Shown piece after piece: positions 21,173 through 32,136 of a DNA stretch of 64,000 bases. Every line of letters begins with the position of its first letter. The stretch's first letter is position 1. The DNA comes from Orobanche coerulescens. Its lineage: Eukaryota; Streptophyta; Magnoliopsida; Lamiales; Orobanchaceae. Made by a program: the position numbers and the translations under genes. The notes under the pieces were generated by a model. The model was not told the origin of the DNA and did no database searches. It was given only the letters and a program-made list of their open reading frames with translations. Where the stretch lies: contig CM065802.1 in the NCBI GenBank assembly GCA_033398695.1, forward strand, positions 138,618,096 through 138,682,095, written 5' to 3'.

Positions 21173-23639
21173 GGTAAATATTCCAATAATCTTAAAGCAA
21201 ATTTTAGTTATGTTAATATTTTGATTAATACTTTTGAATTTGGTATCGAACAGTAAACGATTACCATTTCGTTCACAAATCTAATTGCCTTAATGGTGAG
21301 GTGATTATTCAAGTAATCATGTTAATACTTTTGTTGAGCTGTAACAATTGAGGATTGATCTATATAAACTGACGCCTCTTTTTTAATATTAAAAGCATGG
21401 ATATTGTTGTCTGTATACTTTTATTAATGTTTATGTGAATTAATAAATGATGAGTCTTTTATCATGTATCTTCATGTCAATATTCATGTACTTATGCATA
21501 TATGTAGGCCTCTTTTGTACCAAAAGCTAGTGTGCATAATTGTGTTGTGAATTTGGCGTGCGTTTGCCGCGACCTACTCCGGTTCTTTTAACTGCACATA
21601 TATATATATATATTATAAACATATTATGTTTATTTTGTTGTATAAGGATGACTTGAATTAGCTGGCATGTCATGTAGGAAAGTACTTATGTTTACATTAG
21701 TTCATTGTTTATTAATGGTAAAAATATGCGTAAATATATTTGTGTGACTTGTTGTATTGATCCATGAATGTAGTATCGACGATGCTTATTCCACTCTAAT
21801 TCATTTATCCGGCATATGTGGCATTGCAATATCAAGTCTGAATTTTTAATTGAGTTACGCTACTGTCAACAAACGTAGTTGCTAATAGCTGATTAGAATA
21901 AAAATATTATGGATTACACGTCGATCATTATTTAGAAAGTGTTTATGGTTAATATAAATGAGAAGAATTTATATTATTTGTTGCCATGCATTTTGCTAAA
22001 TAAGATTGTGATTATATTTGCTATTATATAATCATGCATATGATAATTTTGATAAGGTATAGCGTTGCTTGATAAGAGCCAAATCAATTATTAATTGATT
22101 TTTCGATTAAGATGTTAAGATTATTTAGTTTAATTAAGATATTAACTAAATAGTATTTGTTGATTGATTTTAATCTTTTATGTGATGGAATATCAATCTT
22201 GGTCGGATGCTCAGACGTTAAAGACCCTAACGGGCCTGGTACCTCGTGAGTACATGTTATAGGTCGGCATGAGAATTATACTATTTCTGGTTGGATTTGT
22301 TTCTCCAGTTAATATATTATTTCTCGTGTTGGTATCGGCCTGCTGCGGCAGTGACACACGATCCTATTACGGTGATCCATGTGATACCTAATACGGAAAA
22401 TATTGATATTAGCTCTATACGCGGAAAATTCGGAGAAATTCGAGGAGTTGTTAACCCCAACGCATCGGTTGGCCGAGGTCACTGAATGTGGATTTATTGG
22501 AAGCTTATGTTTCCCATGGGCACTAGATCATTCTACATGGCTTGATGAAGATGGTGTATCAACGTTTTTGCTAGAAATTTTGGTTCTCCTTGGAACCATG
22601 CTGAAATTTCGGAGAAATTCAATAACTGAATTTTAGTGCTAAGAACATAAAAGTTCTTTAATCGAATATTAAAACCAGAGAGGTTTTAATGATGATGAAA
22701 CCTACTCTTATGAGATGTTGTAACAAGAAATGTGATTACTCTGTAAAGATAGTAATACATTAGTTACGTGTACTCGATAATGAGTAAAGCAAAAAGAGAA
22801 ATTTACGCTCGAAAAGCTCGAGATAGAAAACCAACTTAATCCAGAAATTAAGATGGTTGAATTGCACTCTAACGGAGATGCAAAAATGATGTTAACCAGT
22901 TCAAATTATCAGTGAATATGAGGATATTAGTCATGTGGAGACTACTTAATTTAAAACAAGATACCATGCAAGGAAATAATTGAAATTTCCTATTAGTTCT
23001 GAAATGTAGTAAAACAATTTTAGAAATACTAAAAATGTGGGGGTGACTGGCTAAGGCTAAAGTTCCTAAGCCAAACCAAGTGAAGGTATGACCTAAGACA
23101 GTCGACTACATCTTCACTGGATACGCACATGATGAATGATACGTATAAATCCGTAGTGCAAAAATCTGATAGTCTGACATATCAGTATGTACTAATCTAG
23201 TTAAGGAAAAGAGTGTATCAAACGCATAACTGATTTAAAAACTAAATCAATTATGAGACACTGTGGATTTGTCAATCTGAAATGAATCACCAAGTGATTT
23301 TAAAAGTTGAAGCAAAAGGCTTGAACTTGGAAAATCACTACGTGCTAGAAGATAATTTGTAATGATGTGTGGAAAACATACACTCTTCATATGGTCATAT
23401 AAGAGAGAAAGAATAATTCTGTTGTGCAGAATTTAATTAATATTCGGTAGGTCTTCCTCGGGAATAGATACCACTAGGATCCAACGTAAATTCAATTCGA
23501 AAATAAAATTAAGTGGATACATGGATAAATAAGAGGTGAAACTACTAATTGATGTTGTAGTAACATGAGAGCCTAAAGTACTCTGAGATATATTCTGTAG
23601 TAACGAGAATAAAGTTCGTTATTATGATATATATATATG

Positions 23640-23800
23640 TAGAAGTATATCAAATGAACATACATGCAGTCTTTCTAAGTGGCGTTTTTGAGAAAAGCTA
23701 ACTTGGAAGAACCAAAGGCATATGTGCCTAGCGCAACGATTGAAAGTCTGCAACTTAGTGAAAGTATTATGAATCTAAATTGACACTAAAATAGTGGCAT
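23640..23800 (+). pseudogene. Copia reverse transcriptase scrap
   Basis: Across frames the text around 23660-23760 resembles the Copia RT stretch in which D and E read FLNGFLEEEIYMEQPKGF: CTTTCTAAGTGGCGTTTTTG, then GAAGAACCAAAGGCATATG, then AAAGTCTGCAACTTAGTGA. Stops and shifts interrupt it, and there is no coding capacity. Confidence 0.35.
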
Positions 23801-23855
23801 AAAATCTTTGACACTGTGATGTCAAGAAATGACTTCAAAGGATGTGATAAAATCT

Positions 23856-23977
23856 CTAATTTGACAACGCTCAAATATGGTGATTAAATGACCGAAAAGT
23901 ACCAATTTGGGGACGCTCAAATTTGGTAATGCAGTTAATAAAAAATTGCTAATTTTGGGGACGCTTAAAATTAGTAA
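23856..23977 (+). repeat. Three tandem hairpins with a shared ACGCT-ended loop
   Basis: Hairpins recur at 46- and 48-bp pitch. Loops are ACAACGCT (23864-23871), GGGACGCT (23910-23917) and GGGACGCT (23958-23965). Stems differ in sequence but pair. Copy 2 is TACCAATTTG with CAAATTTGGTA (10 pairs, one bulge). Copy 3 is TTGCTAATTTTG with TAAAATTAGTAA (12 pairs including two G-T). Copy 1 keeps about five pairs. Function is unknown. Confidence 0.65.
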
Positions 23978-24622
23978 TTTGAGCTATGAGAAATTGAAGT
24001 CTCGGTTAATAGTTGGTAACGTAATTCCAAAGAGTTAAAAATGCCAATTTATAACATCAAAAAGATTCAAGACAATGAATATGTCAAGTGTGTATATGTT
24101 AAGTATACATGACGACTATTTTATTTTAAGAATGAATTTGAATGATCGAGTCATTGATGTAAGTAATGACAAGGGATCAATTCAACAAAGTCTAAAAAGA
24201 TAAATATATGAGACTAAAGAGGTGATTCTTGTAACACCCCCAAGAAATCCCGGGAATGTAACAGCGCCCTGGACCCCTACATGGGACCGACCAGGCTAGG
24301 TAATAAACTTCACTCGTCGACTCATGGATTCGACGCAATAAGACCACATCACAAAGACGCAAAACAATAATAATCCACCCGGTCCGACCGGTCATTCAAG
24401 CAACAATAATAAACCAATGAAAACATAACTGACAACCCAATACATTTTTCAAAGAAAATCAAAAGCTCCTAAGTACTCGAGTACGTCTATTAGTTCACAA
24501 GTTGAGAAAACAACCATATTGAAATGGACAATTGATAATAAAGAAATTCGCTTGCACATGTCAACAACCCTGGCCAGCATCCTCGTACTGTCTCAATGCC
24601 CGCTCGTCCGGCTGAACATAAT

Positions 24623-25029
24623 CTGAAATTCATAAAACGAATTTCCCCAAAAAGGGTCCCCCTAAGGAGGTTAGCAATTACGCTAGTACAAGTAGGCCAA
24701 ATGAACAACTTACATCTTACACATTTAGTCAATGCATGCAATCAAGAAATCACAGTTCAAAATCACTCATTTCCGAAAATGGCATAGTCCAAAACACATT
24801 TGAAAAATACACCACAATTAACCATCGATCCACGCCTCTGTGGACCCCTACCGAGACCCCATCAAATCTAACCCGTAGTGGTTAAAAGCAAAGCTCGTCG
24901 ATCCACGCCTCTGTGGACCCCTACCGAGACCCCGTCGGATCTAACCATAGTGAGCATACACACACCCACACCCAATTTCTCATGCAAAACTACCATGTTA
25001 AGAGTGTAAGCCCACTAAGAAATACTTGC
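24623..25029 (-). other. Putative GC-AG intron in Tekay-C 3' LTR, 407 nt
   Basis: Sense donor CGAG/GCAAGTATTTC at 25029 and acceptor TTTTATGAATTTCAG ending at 24623. The acceptor of the 5' LTR copy is visible at 63909-63911. Confidence 0.45.
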
Positions 25030-25569
25030 CTCGATTGCACGACGACGAGAAATGGGAAATATTACGACCGCAGTTGCGAGAAACCGAACACCGAACCTAG
25101 ACGATTCATCAAACACGATTACAACAACTCGACGAAACAATGATAATGGGAAACATCCAGAACCCAACTACGATTCATGTAATTTCGTACGACAAAATCG
25201 ACGAGGGCGGACAAGAACCCCAAACCCTCTCGATTTCAAGAACACACCGAAAATCATCGAAATTTCGTATGAAACACATGAATACAACTAACATTAATCA
25301 TACCCATCAATGATTAATCCACCACACGGAATGAAACGGTCATGAAATTGAAAATCCCCAAAATTCCCAAAAGTAGGATTCTAAGAGATTTTACCTTGAT
25401 TCAAAGATGAACAACGGATGATTAGTGATAGGTGGATGATATGATGCTTGAATATACTCCTACAATGGAGTTTGGATAAAAATCGGACGAACCCTATCTT
25501 CCAAAGTCGTTCCTGTCGCGAAGAGAAAAGAGGAAGATGAGAAATGAAGAAAAATCGGCCGCTGCCAGC

Positions 25570-25855
25570 TTACGGCCATAACATAAGAACATTACGGCCA
25601 TAATGTGCCTGTCTTTTTTGCCGTAGCTGGCCCCTGGAACAAAACTGGGCAATTCAACGAAGTCAACATATGGCCGTATCAATACACGATTACGGCCGTA
25701 TGAATTCTTACGACCGTAATTCATGCATGTTACGCCCGTAACTCCTCACTGGACAAAAGCAAGGAAACGGAGTCTTGTTACAGCCGTATAAAGGGAAGCT
25801 TACGGCCGTATCTCTCGAGTCTTAGGGTCGTAACATCACTGGCGTACGGCCGTAA
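25570..25855 (-). promoter_or_regulatory. Palindrome array of Tekay-C, ten copies
   Basis: Copies or variants of TTACGGCCGTAA start at 25570, 25592, 25668, 25690, 25708, 25730, 25778, 25800, 25822 and 25844. The pitch is 22 bp in most steps (18 once), with gaps of 76 and 48. Many copies are degenerate, for example TTACGCCCGTAA and TTAGGGTCGTAA. Confidence 0.75.
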
Positions 25856-26427
25856 CATGACCTGTGACAGCAGGCCAGAATCTGAAGTAACTACTCGACG
25901 AGGAATGATCGGAAAATACCAAGGCGTACCAACGACCAACAGATATACTCACGATGGATTCAAGTCAGAAACTAAAGCGTTAAAATGAAACGTGATTCCG
26001 ACTACCCGAGGGTTCGGAAATGACAAGGATAGCAATTACCCCAAAACTTTGGGAAATTACAAAACGGACCAAAACATCCGAAATGCATGATACATGGCCG
26101 AAACACCAAACAAAAATTCGCAACACGCATAATAACATGATATGGATCTTCGGCAACCCTGAAACGGCGGTTCCAAACAACTATTACGAGAATCGAATGA
26201 AATAGCGACGAAAATGACATAAAATGCGGAATTGAGTAAAACGAGTCCGAAACAAGCTCGGATGACACAAAGTCCAATATTAAATATTCTCTAAATACCA
26301 ATACGGTTACAAGCGAGTTGCTAAAAACAAAAAATACACCAAAATGAAAATACGAGGAAAAGAAAAAATGCGGATATTACATTCTACCCCTCTCAGAAAT
26401 AAGTTTCGTCCCGAAACTTAAGAAACA

Positions 26428-26840
26428 AACAACTCGGGGTACCTAGTACGCATGCTATCTTCGGTTTCCCAAGTTGCTTCCTCGACACCATGCCTCGACC
26501 ACTGCACCTTGACCAAGAGTATGGTCTTATGCCTCGGTCGCTTCTCACGGTGCTCCAAAATCTTCAAGGGGTACTACTCGAAGGTAATATCCTTGGCGAC
26601 ATCAATCTCACCATAATCAATTACGTGACTAGGATCTGGAACATATTTCCTCACCTGGGAAACATGGAAAATGCTATGAACGTGACTTAAGGCCGGAGGC
26701 AACACCAAACGGTATGCCAACTCACCGACTCTCTCGAGAATCTCGAAGGGCCCAATAAATCTCGAACTCAACTTTCCCTTCTTGCTGAAGCAGAAAACTC
26801 CCCTCGTCGGCGACACCTTTAGCAAAACGTGGTCTCCCAT
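26428..26840 (-). pseudogene. Tekay-C integrase C-terminal domain and chromodomain
   Basis: 88 aa open (GDHVLLKVSPTRGVF, GPFEILERVGELAYRL, HVHSIFHVSQVRKYVPDP) to a stop at 26574. The chromodomain region follows beyond the stop in the same style (HKTILLVKVQWSRHG, WETEDSMRTRYPELF) to about 26428. A stop also separates it from the upstream core at 26841-26855. Confidence 0.75.
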
Positions 26841-26855
26841 CTCGAATTCTAAAGG

Positions 26856-27758
26856 TCAACAACGGACATCAGCATATAACTTCTGTCGACTCTGATTAGT
26901 CAACATCCTCTCCCGAATCAATTCCACCTTCCGCCTCATCTCCATAGCGATATCCAGTTCGGTCCCAACCAAATCGGATGCCTCGTTCCAGCAAATCGGT
27001 GATCGATATCGTCGCCCATAAAGCACCTCATACGGTGCCATTCGAATCGATGCATGCCAACTATTGTTGTACGTGAATTCAATCAATGGCAAATGCTCCT
27101 CCCAATCACTGCTCCAATCGAGAGCACAATCACGCAACATATCCTCAAATCTATGGATAATGCGCTCTGACTGCCCATCCGACTGAGGGTGAAAAGAAGT
27201 ACTCAGATGCAATCGAGTACCCAACGCCTCATGTACTGCCCGCCAAAAGTGTGATACAAAACGGCCATCACGATCCGAAATAATGGACTTAGGAGAACCG
27301 TGAAGCCTCACAATCTGCACAATAAATACACGAGCTAACCTCTCCGGACCCCAAGTATCCTTGATGCCCAGAAAATGCGCCGACTTGGTCAGGCGATCCA
27401 CTATCACCCAAACCATATTCATACCAGAATTCGATCTCGGCAAGCTCGTGACGAAGTCCATCGAAATATCCTCCCATTTCCATTCCGGAATGGGAAACGA
27501 CTGCAATAATCCGGCTGGCCGCTGATGCTCGATTTTGACCTGCTGACAAGTCAAACATCTCGCTACAAACTGTGCGACCTCCTCCTTCATGTCATTCCAC
27601 CAGAAATTCCTCCTCAGTTCCTTGTACATCTTACTCGAACCAGGATGAACTGAGTAAGGCGTAGCATGGGCCTCTCGCAAAATACTCTGCCTCAATTCCA
27701 AGTCATTCGATACACAAATCCGACTCTGGAATCTCAACACACCATCCTCGGGAATCAC
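26856..27758 (-). pseudogene. Tekay-C integrase core
   Basis: 300 aa with the HHCC zinc domain ([34 protein letters not shown]), catalytic-core motifs [35 protein letters not shown] and SFHPQSDGQSERIIHRFED, and SWHASIRMAPYEVLYGRRYR. The codon that is TAG in A and B is not a stop here, so this is the best preserved integrase core among the minus-strand Tekay copies. Stops bound it on both sides. Confidence 0.85.
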
Positions 27759-28058
27759 AAATCCAAGAGACTTTCCCTTATGTACATTCTCTCAGATTTG
27801 AGTGATCATCGGATCCCCTGTCTGCTTCTGCTTAATTTCATCGATCAACAACGACGAAATCTCCAAAGCGCAAAGTTGCCCGACAGCTTCCGGCAACAAA
27901 ATCTCAACACTCAACTCAATCAAATCCCGCTAAAGCTCAGATCAAGACGTAAGCATCTCGAGCGTCCGCAATGTAACCAGTTTCCGACTCAAGGCATCCG
28001 CCATGACGTTCGCCTTGCCCGGATGATAAAGGATCTCGAGGTCATAATCCTTAATCAA
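27759..28058 (-). pseudogene. Tekay-C RNase H tail and linker
   Basis: A frame-broken stretch equivalent to the RNase H end and integrase linker of B ([12 protein letters not shown] and SRKLVTL equivalents near 27980-28040). It is cut at the Copia-E insertion; the first base of the duplication TTCCA is 28059. Confidence 0.65.
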
Positions 28059-28063
28059 TTCCA

Positions 28064-30046
28064 AGTTGGGATTCGGTGCCTAAAACGAAGGCCCAGCGGA
28101 AGCGGTAAAATGAAAATTAATTCGATCCGAATCCCTATGAGGATCGATCGAGCTACGCATATACGAATATAAAATAAACAAAGGAAGATTCGAAATCATA
28201 CCCTTGTCGTCCGTTGATTATATGGAGTTACTTCTCTTGAGCTATTCCCCAAACGATCCAAAGTGCTCCAAGCCCTTGGATGATCCAACGCCGAAAAAAG
28301 CGCGTCTCTACTTGTCACGCGCCGGAGAAACGAATGGAATGACAATACTCGATTAACCTCTAAGGTTACGGCTAGAATCAAGTGATGAAGCTTTTATTAT
28401 AACACTCTAAGTGTTTTAATTTATATCTCTCAATATATCTTGAATTTTCTCCAAGAGAACTCAAGAATAAAATGAAGAAGATGATGAAGACTTGAGAAGA
28501 ATAATATTCTCTCTCTCTCTCTCTATTCTTTCCTCACTCCTGCTGTTCACGTATGGAATCAAGTGAGTAGAAAAGAGAAGTCTTCCTCTTTTATTCTATT
28601 CATTTTCACATGATACAACTCATCATATAAGTGATCAACCCCACCATCAAAAGATACCATAACCCCAATGTCTTTATCACTCAATAAAGAATGAAATAAA
28701 GACAAAATGAAGGTGGGTGGAAAATGAGGGGCGGCTATGTGGATGAATCAGACGAGTTCAGTTCGTTTCGAACTCCCGTGAGTCAAAACAGATAAACTCT
28801 GATTCCGTTCCGATGTATTTATATCGATTAATTAATCTAATTAATTAATCATATCAAATACATAATGACATAAGTAATTTCTCCAAGAAATAATTATATT
28901 CATGAATTAAATTTAATCACCCAGTAATTTATTTAATCCATTAGGCTGTCAATTTATCCAATAAATCGATTTAGACATCCAATGTCCCAAACTAGATATC
29001 CAATATCTAATATTCATAATGAGAGAATAATCTTGATTCATTCCATCGTCAATCCTATTGTGCGACTCGGTAGGTTCGTCTCAGTCAGCAATGGGAGGAA
29101 CCAAAGAGTAGTAGCACCACCTAGCCAGCCTGGCGGCCTACACTGTACCCCAACTGAGAACGAATGATTGGGATCATTCAAGAACCATTCTGTCGTAAAT
29201 ACCAGTATACGTATAAACCCTTCTTCCATATGTCCCGATCAAGTTATAGGGTCAAGGTCAGTCAAACCCTATCTGTACTTGATGATATGCAAGCGTTAAT
29301 GTAAAACGAGATCATCGAGCTTTTGTGTATCCAATACAACTAGCTCCAATGCTTTGGACAAAGACTTATGATCTTATCTGCCAATAACCACATAGGACAT
29401 ATAACCCGTTCACTAATGGGAGAAAGAATTCTATCTCGGTATTCAGTAGGACCTGCTACTTGCCCGTCAAGATGCCCGTCGAGGTTGACCCCTGCCTTCC
29501 GGTTTACAGGGTCGAACTACTCTAATGAAAATCTTGACGTCACAAGCACATCCCTACTAAATCCTCAAGTTGAAGGTTCACGAATACCTATCACAATCTT
29601 TCGATTCCGTCATTGACTGTCCCGGAGTGAAATCTGTGTAACGAATCGAGGGTGAGTCGGTTCGGGTATACTAATCCAATTAGTATACCTATAACGTGTG
29701 CTCCCACTAACCATTAGTGTTCGACAGGCACTCTCCATGTCAAAGAACACGTCATACAAGTCTTCACATAAACTTAACGCCCAGTCAAGTTTCATCGACT
29801 TGCGAACGATTAAGTATTTGAGCTATAAACCTTTCCAGTGCCGACCCCTTATCCAATAAAGAGTGGAACGTTTTGCTCTCAAATACATGGACTAGTTTCT
29901 ATATGTATATTTATGAGTTAGGAATGCCAGTAACTTCCAGTAAATAAAGAAACATCCATTGCCTTATATTAATGATTTACATAATTACAAGTACAATGCC
30001 CTCACTCAACATCCTCTGAGTGGCATTCGAGGGCATACTCCTGACA
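28064..30046 (-). repeat. 3' LTR of Copia-E
   Basis: About 1983 bp. In plus orientation it begins AGTTGGGATTC (first base changed from TGTTGGGATTC) and ends CTCCTGACA (other copies CTCCTAACA). An AG-rich block with CT microsatellite lies at 28490-28530. The LTR carries the small frames described under findings. Confidence 0.9.
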
Positions 30047-30061
30047 ATCTCCCATTTGCAC

Positions 30062-31723
30062 TCAATGCCACACACTATGGTATCTAATACCCATGTTCTC
30101 CAGATGACGCTCCAAGCTAGTCTGAGAAAGTGGCTTGGTCAGTGGATCAGCGACGTTGTCTGCCGAGTCTACTCTGTGTAGCACAATGTATCCCTTGCGA
30201 ACAAATTCTCTTACGAGATGATACTTTCTCTCAATATGTTTGGTGCTGTTGTGAAACCTCGGCTCCTTGGCACACTTTCTGACTCCATCGTTGTCGCAGA
30301 TCTGTGAGCAGAGCGGCTCAGCACATGGTATCACTTGAAGTTCTCTCAGAAACTTCTTAATCCATAACCCTTCCTTGGAGGCCTCCGAGTCTGCTTGATA
30401 CTCAGCTTGGCAGATGGAATCAGCAGTCGCGCTTTCCTTGGCGCTACGCCAAGATACTGCTCCTCTATTAAGAGTAAATATGTATCCAGAAGTAGACATC
30501 GAGTCGTCCTTCAGTCCTTGGAAGTCCGAATCAGTGAATCCCACCACATCCAATTCTCCACCGCCATACATCAGAACCATATCTCTAGTCCTTCTCAAGT
30601 ACTTGAGAACGTTCTTTACGGTAGTCCAATGTTCCCTTCCTGGGTTTGGCTGAAACCTACTCACCACGCTTACAGCATGCGCAATGTCAGGTCTCGTACA
30701 CAACATAGCATACATAACACTACCCACGGACGAAGCATATAGTATATTACTCATTTCCTTTCGTTGTTCCTCACTTTGAGGACACATCTTCAAGGAGAGT
30801 TTCATTCCATGTCGCATCGGTAGGAACCCTCTTTTAGAATCATCCATCTTAAATCGCTTTAAGATTTTATCTATATAAAGGGCTTGGGGAAGACCTATTG
30901 TTCTCTTCGCTCTATCCCGGTAGAGTCGAATACCAAGAATATAGGTAGCTTCTCCCAAGTCTTTCATGGAGAAATTACTCGAAAGCCAAGCTTTCACAGA
31001 ACTGAGCATTCCCACATCATTTCCTATTAGTAGAATGTCATCTACATATAGTACTAAGAATGCGATCTTGCTCCCACTAACCCTCTTGTATACACAAGGT
31101 TCCTCTTCATTTTTCACGAAGTCAAACTCTTTGACCACCTCGTCAAAACGAAGGTTCCAGCTACGTGACGCTTGCTTCAGTCCATAAATGGAATGCTGAA
31201 GCTTGCACACTTTCTGAATATCGACTTCGGACACAAAGCCTTTAGGCTGCTCCATATAGATTTCCTCCTCGAGGAATCTATTAAGGAAAGCCGTCTTTAC
31301 GTCCATTTGCCATATCTCATAATCGTGGTAGGCAGCTATAGCAAGCATCATGCGAATAGACTTGATCATGGCTACGGGCGAGAAGGTATCGTGGTAATCG
31401 ATCCCTTCTTTATGGGTATAACCCTTTGCCACAAGTCTGGCCTTATAGGCGTCAACCTTGCCATCACCATCAGTCTTTCTCTTGTAGATCCACTTGTTCC
31501 CAATAGGCACTATGCCCTTGGGGCGGTCTACTAGAGTCCAGACCTGATTGACATGCATCGAGTCTATCTCAGCTTCCATAGCTTCACGCCATTTCGCGGA
31601 GTCTACATTCACCATCGCTTGGTCATAAGTCGTTGGGTCAGTCTCTTGGATATCACTTGGAACCTCATGGAGACCTAGTTCCTCCAAGTGCACAAGCCCA
31701 TACCTCTCAGGTAAATGAGACAC
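30062..31723 (-). CDS. Copia-E reverse transcriptase-RNase H
   Basis: 553 aa open frame. RT begins near residue 40 (WREAMEAEIDSMHVNQVWTL, KWIYKRKTDGDGKVDAYKAR), with FSPVAMIKSIRMML, MDVKTAFLNRFLEEEIYMEQ, the catalytic YVDDILLIGN near residue 230 and KDLGEATYILGIRLYRDR. RNase H follows (GGELDVVGFTDSDFQG, AVSWRSAKESATADS, TKHIERKYHLVREFV) and ends ADPLTKPL with GIRYHSVWH. A short stretch around CAEPLCSQICDNDGVRK differs from D and suggests a compensated double frameshift. This is the best preserved RT of the Copia family here. Confidence 0.88.
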   Translation of the reverse strand: MSHLPERYGLVHLEELGLHEVPSDIQETDPTTYDQAMVNVDSAKWREAMEAEIDSMHVNQVWTLVDRPKGIVPIGNKWIYKRKTDGDGKVDAYKARLVAKGYTHKEGIDYHDTFSPVAMIKSIRMMLAIAAYHDYEIWQMDVKTAFLNRFLEEEIYMEQPKGFVSEVDIQKVCKLQHSIYGLKQASRSWNLRFDEVVKEFDFVKNEEEPCVYKRVSGSKIAFLVLYVDDILLIGNDVGMLSSVKAWLSSNFSMKDLGEATYILGIRLYRDRAKRTIGLPQALYIDKILKRFKMDDSKRGFLPMRHGMKLSLKMCPQSEEQRKEMSNILYASSVGSVMYAMLCTRPDIAHAVSVVSRFQPNPGREHWTTVKNVLKYLRRTRDMVLMYGGGELDVVGFTDSDFQGLKDDSMSTSGYIFTLNRGAVSWRSAKESATADSICQAEYQADSEASKEGLWIKKFLRELQVIPCAEPLCSQICDNDGVRKCAKEPRFHNSTKHIERKYHLVREFVRKGYIVLHRVDSADNVADPLTKPLSQTSLERHLENMGIRYHSVWH

Positions 31724-31756
31724 CCTACTAGACCTACGAGATGGTTGTGCTTGTGT

Positions 31757-32113
31757 TTAAGAAGGTTCGGTTCCAGTTTCTTGCACAGGTGTCTCCCTAT
31801 GAGTTTCATTATATTCTTCTAAAGAAATACTTCTACCTGCTCCGCCTTCCTGAATGAACTCATCTTCCAGGAAGTGTGCTTGTAAAGCAACAACGATCTT
31901 TCGATCTTCAGGCATGTAGAATAGATATCCCGTTGTCCCATACGGGAATCCAATGAAACGTCTCTTCGCGGACCTACCTTCCAACTTCTCCACCTTAGTC
32001 TTCTTGACATAGGCGGGACATCCCAAAATCCTAATATGATTAAGACTTGGTTTCCTACCCTCCCACATCTCATGTGGAGTTTTAGGAACGGATTTGTAAG
32101 GACATCTGTTCAA
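31757..32113 (-). pseudogene. Copia-E integrase C-terminal part
   Basis: 118 aa (KSVPKTPHEMWEGRKPSLNH, GCPAYVKKTKVEKLE, FYMPEDRKIVVALQAHFLED). It stops at 31757 (GTEPS then TAA) just before the RT piece. Its upstream end is the solo-LTR insertion at 32137-32141. Confidence 0.85.
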
Positions 32114-32136
32114 GATGTAAGCGGCAGTCAGGAGTG

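Larger units (their letters stand above)
20440..24229 (+). mobile_element. Decayed Ty1/Copia-like element
   Basis: 20440-21180 looks like an LTR. It has CCCACATTGG at 20472, a TATA box (GTATATAAGG near 20504), a GC-rich leader, and CTAGTTCGCTGAGGGTGTGATGG followed by GGGAGGCAGACGCC near 21025-21095, a combination I recall from Copia LTRs. The downstream part has no long frame but keeps scattered Copia-like words, most clearly near 23650-23760. Ends are not defined. Tekay-C inserted at its right end. Confidence 0.4.
24230..26381 (-). repeat. 3' LTR of Tekay-C
   Basis: 2152 bp, plus-strand ends TGTAACACCCCC and GGATATTACA. It has two copies of a GACCCCGTCGGATC-type unit (about 24824-24950), a candidate GC-AG intron and ten palindromes (25570-25855). 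The TATA segment present in A and F seems deleted: on the sense strand CAGCGG follows the last palindrome almost directly. Confidence 0.9.

Noticed and set aside
22291..22636. Two short frames in the decayed Copia region as genes
   Set aside because: No recognisable domain; they lie in AT-rich decayed element DNA with many stops nearby.
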